Positions 60,205-64,000 of a DNA stretch of 64,000 bases are shown here, in pieces. The first letter of the stretch is position 1, and each line of letters starts with the position of its first letter. Location: positions 1,001,825 to 1,065,824 of the forward strand of contig NZ_VMKN01000001.1 in NCBI RefSeq assembly GCF_007483685.1, read 5' to 3'. This stretch comes from Litoribacter populi (GTDB lineage: Bacteria > Bacteroidota > Bacteroidia > Cytophagales > Cyclobacteriaceae). The translations under genes and the position numbers were made by a program. The notes under the pieces are model-generated. The model was not told the DNA's origin and did not search any database. It saw only the letters and a program-made list of their open reading frames with translations.

Positions 60205-62303
60205 ATATTAAGAAATCCATACTGCTGAGAATAAGATTTGCCTTCCTGTTGGTGGCGATCTTTGCCGGGGTAATCTTTTATAGGATTACCCAAATTCAGT
60301 TTGTGGAGGGAGAAGAGTGGCGTAAAAAATCTGATGATGTAAATCTTCAGTACAGAACGGTGAAGGCCACAAGGGGAAATATCTACAGCGGCGACGGAAG
60401 TCTTTTGGCTACCAGTCTACCTTTTTATAGAGTGGCAATTGACCCGTCTATCGCCAAAGACGACGTCTTTAGAAAAGGAATCGACAGTTTGTCTGTGATG
60501 CTTTCCAAGCATTATAATGATAAGTCTAGAGACTATTATAAAAGGTTAATCAGCGATGCTAGAACCAATAATAAGAAATATGTAATCCTGAATCGTAAGC
60601 AAATCGGATATCAGGAAATGCAGGCGATGATGAAATGGCCTATTTTCCGAAATGGAAGAATGGGTGGAGGAGTGATTTTCGAAAAAGTCGAAAAGAGGTT
60701 TTATCCTTTCAAAGCATTGGCTGGCCGTACGGTTGGGTTTCTGAATGAAGACAACTACGGTGCAGGTCTGGAGTATTCTTTCAATGAGCAACTTGGCGGA
60801 GAAAACGGCGAGGCATTGTTTCAGAAGATTGCTGGTGCGACTTGGAAGCCAGTTCATGATGCAAACGACATTAAACCTGAAGATGGTTATGACATTGTAA
60901 CAACTTTGGACGTAAACCTTCAAGATGTGGCTGAATCGGCATTGTTGAGACAGTTATTGAATAAGGATGCTGAATTTGGGAGTGTGATTGTAATGGAGGT
61001 TGCCACCGGTCATATCAAGGCCATTGCAAATCTCCAGAAGAATAAAAATGGATACGGATACGGAGAGCTTTACAATTATGCTATTGGTGAGCAGGGTTTG
61101 ACCGAGCCAGGTTCAACTTTCAAGTTGCTTTCTATTTTAGCTTTGCTTGAAGAAGGAAAAATCAGCCTTAATGACAAAGTAGACACCGGCAACGGAACCT
61201 TTAAATTTTATGATCGCACGATGCGGGATGTAAAACATGGGGGATATGGTGAAATAACCGTTCGGGAAGCATTTGAAAAGTCCTCAAACGTCGGGATATC
61301 AAGATTGGTGGAAGAACACTTTGGCGTAACCCCGTCAAAGTTTTTGAGCTATGTAGAAAAAGTAGGCATCGACAAGCCGATTGATTTCCAGCTGAGAGGA
61401 GAGGGTGAGCCTTACTTCAAGAAGCCAGGTTCTAAAAGCTGGTATGGGACCACCTTGCCATGGATGTCTATCGGCTATGAACTGAAGGTGACACCTTTGC
61501 ACACCCTGATGCTCTACAATGCTGTGGCTAATAACGGTCGCATGGTGAAGCCTATGATTGTGCAGCAGATTTCTAGAGCCAATGTAGTAGACCAGGAATT
61601 CAAAACTGAGGTATTGAGGAAAAAGATTGCTTCTGACAAAACCATCAAGGAATTGCAGTCGCTTTTAGAAGGCGTAGTGGAAGAGGGGACGGCTAAGAAT
61701 ATTAGAAATGCTGAATACAAGATTGCAGGCAAAACAGGTACAGTCCAAAAGTTGGTTGACGGTCGCTATACGCAAAAATATTATGCCTCTTTTGCAGGGT
61801 ACTTCCCTGCAGATAACCCTAAGTATTCCGCTATTGTGGTGATTGACAGCCCGAAAGGGTTCAACGCCTATGGAGGGGATGTGTCGGCTCCTGTTTTCAA
61901 GGAAATTGCCGATAAGATTTACGCTCAGGATTTGGGCTTGAATAAAAAACAGTACAAAAACCTCGTGGAGGTGGAGCAAAATCAATTTCCGATGATTCAA
62001 GCGGGAATGGCTGAGGAGTTGCAGATGATATGTTCCAAATTTGGACTTAACAACAAATATGAAGGTGGCGAGCGCTGGGTTAAATCATCGGTAGCTAACT
62101 CTGCTATCTACTGGGCCCCAAATAAAGTGGATGAGCCTATAGTGCCGGATGTGTTGGGGATGACCCTGAGAGATGCACTATATGTTTTGGAAAACAAAGG
62201 GCTGAGAGTACAGTATTCGGGCAAAGGAAGGGTGAAAAGCCAATCGCTTTTCGCCGGAGGCAATGTGCCTGAAAATGGAATAATAAAATTGAGATTGGGT
62301 TAA
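60201..62303 (+). CDS. Penicillin-binding protein 3-like transpeptidase with PASTA domain (FtsI)
   Basis: 700 residues from a GTG start. One N-terminal membrane helix (FAFLLVAIFAGVIFYRIT) and the dimerisation domain precede the transpeptidase: GSTFK (SxxK, active Ser near residue 305), KSSNVG (SxN) and GKTGTVQ (KTG, near 510). A single C-terminal PASTA domain (VPDVLGMTLRDALYVLEN) is common in Bacteroidota FtsI. It cross-links septal peptidoglycan. The gene is translationally coupled to the FtsL-like gene and to murE (last base shared with its ATG). Confidence 0.94.
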   Translation: MNIKKSILLRIRFAFLLVAIFAGVIFYRITQIQFVEGEEWRKKSDDVNLQYRTVKATRGNIYSGDGSLLATSLPFYRVAIDPSIAKDDVFRKGIDSLSVMLSKHYNDKSRDYYKRLISDARTNNKKYVILNRKQIGYQEMQAMMKWPIFRNGRMGGGVIFEKVEKRFYPFKALAGRTVGFLNEDNYGAGLEYSFNEQLGGENGEALFQKIAGATWKPVHDANDIKPEDGYDIVTTLDVNLQDVAESALLRQLLNKDAEFGSVIVMEVATGHIKAIANLQKNKNGYGYGELYNYAIGEQGLTEPGSTFKLLSILALLEEGKISLNDKVDTGNGTFKFYDRTMRDVKHGGYGEITVREAFEKSSNVGISRLVEEHFGVTPSKFLSYVEKVGIDKPIDFQLRGEGEPYFKKPGSKSWYGTTLPWMSIGYELKVTPLHTLMLYNAVANNGRMVKPMIVQQISRANVVDQEFKTEVLRKKIASDKTIKELQSLLEGVVEEGTAKNIRNAEYKIAGKTGTVQKLVDGRYTQKYYASFAGYFPADNPKYSAIVVIDSPKGFNAYGGDVSAPVFKEIADKIYAQDLGLNKKQYKNLVEVEQNQFPMIQAGMAEELQMICSKFGLNNKYEGGERWVKSSVANSAIYWAPNKVDEPIVPDVLGMTLRDALYVLENKGLRVQYSGKGRVKSQSLFAGGNVPENGIIKLRLG

Positions 62304-63766
62304 TGAAAGTATTAAAGGACATATTGTACAAGGCACCGCTTACTTCCACCATTGGAAACATGGACGTGGAGATTAGCGAAATTGTGTTTGACAGCCGCAA
62401 AGTTACGCAGGATTGCGCTTTTGTAGCTATCAGAGGCACCCAGGCCGATGGACATGCTTTCATTGACAAAGCTGTGGAGCAGGGAGCAAATGCAATAATT
62501 TGTCAAGACCTTCCAGAAACGCAAGTGGCTGGAGTGACTTATGTTCAGGTGGCTGATTCCGCCAAGGCTTTGGGCATCATGGCCTCAAATTACTATGGAA
62601 ATCCATCTGAGAAATTGAAGATAGTAGCTGTAACAGGTACCAATGGGAAAACCACCATAGCTACACTTTTGCACCAGCTATTCATGGAATTGGGCTATGT
62701 GACAGGGTTGCTTTCTACAGTCGAGAATAAGATTAATGAAGATGTTATTCCTTCTACTCACACGACTCCAGATGCGCTGGCTATCAATCAGCTTTTGGCA
62801 AAAATGCTGAAAGAAGGATGTACCCATTGTTTTATGGAAGCGAGCAGTCATGCCATCATTCAGCAAAGAATGTCGGGGTTGAATTTGGCGGGAGCGGTAT
62901 TTACCAATATTTCCCATGATCACCTCGATTATCACGGTACTTTCGATGAATACATCAAGGCTAAAAAACAGCTTTTCGATGATTTGCCAAAAGGAGCATT
63001 TGCTCTAACTAATGCCGACGATAAGCGTGGGCTGGTGATGTTGCAAAACACAAAAGCGGAAAAGCATTCCTATGCCTTAAAATATCCTGCGGACTTCAAA
63101 GCTAAGATTTTGAGCAATACCCTTCAGGGGCTTGAACTCGATATCGACAGCAAGCAAGTGTGGTTTAGGATGATTGGGGAGTTTAATGCCTATAATGTTT
63201 TGGCTGTTTTGGGAGTTGCAGTTTTGCTCGGCGAAGAGACAGACGAGGTACTGATGCAGCTTTCCAAAGTCAAAGGCGCCACTGGACGATTCGACCAATT
63301 TATCCACAAAGGGATTACAGTTATCGTGGATTATGCCCATACGCCTGACGCTTTGGAAAATGTGCTAAAAACCATTCAAGGAGTACGTAGTGGAGGAGAA
63401 AATGTAATGACAGTGGTTGGCTGCGGTGGTAATAGAGATAAAGCTAAAAGACCTGAAATGGCCAAAATCGCTTGTCAGTTTAGCGACAAGGTTATTTTGA
63501 CATCCGACAATCCAAGAGATGAAGTGCCTATGGACATTATTAGGGATATGGAAAAGGGTGTCAATCCAGTGAACTTCAAAAAAACCATGCTGATAGAGGA
63601 TAGAAAAGAAGCTATCAAAACGGCGGTAATGTTTGCGGAGAAGGGTGATATTATTCTTATAGCAGGAAAAGGTCATGAGACCTACCAGGAAATAAAAGGA
63701 GTGAAATACCCATTTGATGATCGTGAGATCGCTATTAATTTATTGAAACAGATACATCAAGATTAA
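62303..63766 (+). CDS. murE: UDP-MurNAc-L-Ala-D-Glu:meso-diaminopimelate ligase
   Basis: 487 residues, normal length. The ATP-binding loop is [14 protein letters not shown] (near residue 110), followed by the conserved [32 protein letters not shown] and [20 protein letters not shown]. The C-terminal motif DNPRDE (near residue 402) is the one that selects meso-diaminopimelate over lysine, in agreement with Gram-negative peptidoglycan. Cytoplasmic, in the dcw operon between the PBP gene and mraY. Confidence 0.96.
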   Translation: MKVLKDILYKAPLTSTIGNMDVEISEIVFDSRKVTQDCAFVAIRGTQADGHAFIDKAVEQGANAIICQDLPETQVAGVTYVQVADSAKALGIMASNYYGNPSEKLKIVAVTGTNGKTTIATLLHQLFMELGYVTGLLSTVENKINEDVIPSTHTTPDALAINQLLAKMLKEGCTHCFMEASSHAIIQQRMSGLNLAGAVFTNISHDHLDYHGTFDEYIKAKKQLFDDLPKGAFALTNADDKRGLVMLQNTKAEKHSYALKYPADFKAKILSNTLQGLELDIDSKQVWFRMIGEFNAYNVLAVLGVAVLLGEETDEVLMQLSKVKGATGRFDQFIHKGITVIVDYAHTPDALENVLKTIQGVRSGGENVMTVVGCGGNRDKAKRPEMAKIACQFSDKVILTSDNPRDEVPMDIIRDMEKGVNPVNFKKTMLIEDRKEAIKTAVMFAEKGDIILIAGKGHETYQEIKGVKYPFDDREIAINLLKQIHQD

Positions 63767-63768
63767 GC

Positions 63769-64000
63769 ATGTTATACCATTTATTTGACTATTTCGACAC
63801 AGCATTAGATTTACCGGGCGCAGGGGTGTTCAGGTACATCTCATTCCGTGCGGGTATGTCAGCTCTATTTTCTTTGATCATCACCATTACTTTTGGACAC
63901 CATATTATCAACTGGATCCGAAGACAGCAGATTGGGGAAAGTATCCGTGATTTGGGGCTAGATGGACAGAAAGCCAAAAAAGGCACGCCTACTATGGGTG
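63769..64000 (+). CDS. mraY: Phospho-MurNAc-pentapeptide transferase (3' end missing)
   Basis: Only the first 77 codons lie in the window. [20 protein letters not shown] and [20 protein letters not shown] form the first membrane segment region, and [16 protein letters not shown] is the conserved motif of MraY near its second helix. It makes lipid I at the inner membrane, and its gene follows murE by 2 nt as usual. Confidence 0.93.
   Translation, partial: MLYHLFDYFDTALDLPGAGVFRYISFRAGMSALFSLIITITFGHHIINWIRRQQIGESIRDLGLDGQKAKKGTPTMG

Overview
The window comes from a Bacteroidota chromosome, most likely Cytophagales (Cyclobacteriaceae-like). This rests on type IX secretion genes (PorV/PorU-like pair, PorP/SprF, a type B sorting-domain cargo), promoters of the Bacteroidota form TTTG-N19-TAnnTTTG, mostly weak Shine-Dalgarno sequences, a PBP with a C-terminal PASTA domain, and a dcw cluster beginning with mraZ. 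Genus cannot be fixed by reading alone.

Layout. 1-4.4 kb: the end of an RND multidrug efflux operon (pump, then TolC-like lipoprotein), a terminator and a cupin protein. 4.4-8.7 kb (minus): an ECF sigma factor and its membrane anti-sigma factor, two paralogous outer-membrane barrel proteins and a DUF4097-type secreted protein, which looks like an envelope-sensing unit. 8.8-14.2 kb: a broken Uma2 nuclease gene, a secreted CocE/NonD hydrolase, and a PadR regulator with a PspC-domain membrane protein. 14.8-21 kb: a PorV-like/PorU-like pair, candidate auxiliary type IX components. 21.1-22.2 kb: two exported thioredoxin-fold proteins.

23.1-29.9 kb is the most unusual part. It holds a large usher-like outer-membrane protein (split by a one-base insertion), a PapD-like periplasmic chaperone, two small secreted pilin-like proteins and one two-domain, tip-adhesin-like protein. 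Three of the promoters match one consensus with the same 19-bp spacer. I infer a chaperone-usher-like surface fibre system. 29.9-33 kb is decayed or mobile DNA: an EEP-family phosphodiesterase gene with a one-base deletion, a HigA-like antitoxin remnant, and a tandem duplication carrying two identical GIY-YIG nuclease genes, each next to half a tRNA-Leu gene interrupted by GC-rich palindromes, beside an intact tRNA-Leu(CAA).

33-58 kb is mainly housekeeping: SAM hydrolase, PhoH, GNAT, ComEC-like channel, enoyl-CoA hydratase, RecQ, NUDIX, thioesterase, TPR lipoprotein, threonylcarbamoyl-AMP synthase, Pgk, flavodoxin-like oxidoreductase, RlpA, YaaA, a 1,657-residue type B T9SS cargo divergent from a PorP/SprF protein, an M48 protease, GpsA with a glycerolipid acyltransferase, and a polyprenyl synthetase. 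58.4-64 kb is the dcw cluster mraZ-rsmH-ftsL-PBP-murE-mraY (mraY runs off the end), preceded by a 10-bp-periodic MraZ operator.

The three single-base indels found in otherwise good genes all lie between 9 and 32 kb; none was seen in the 33-64 kb genes.
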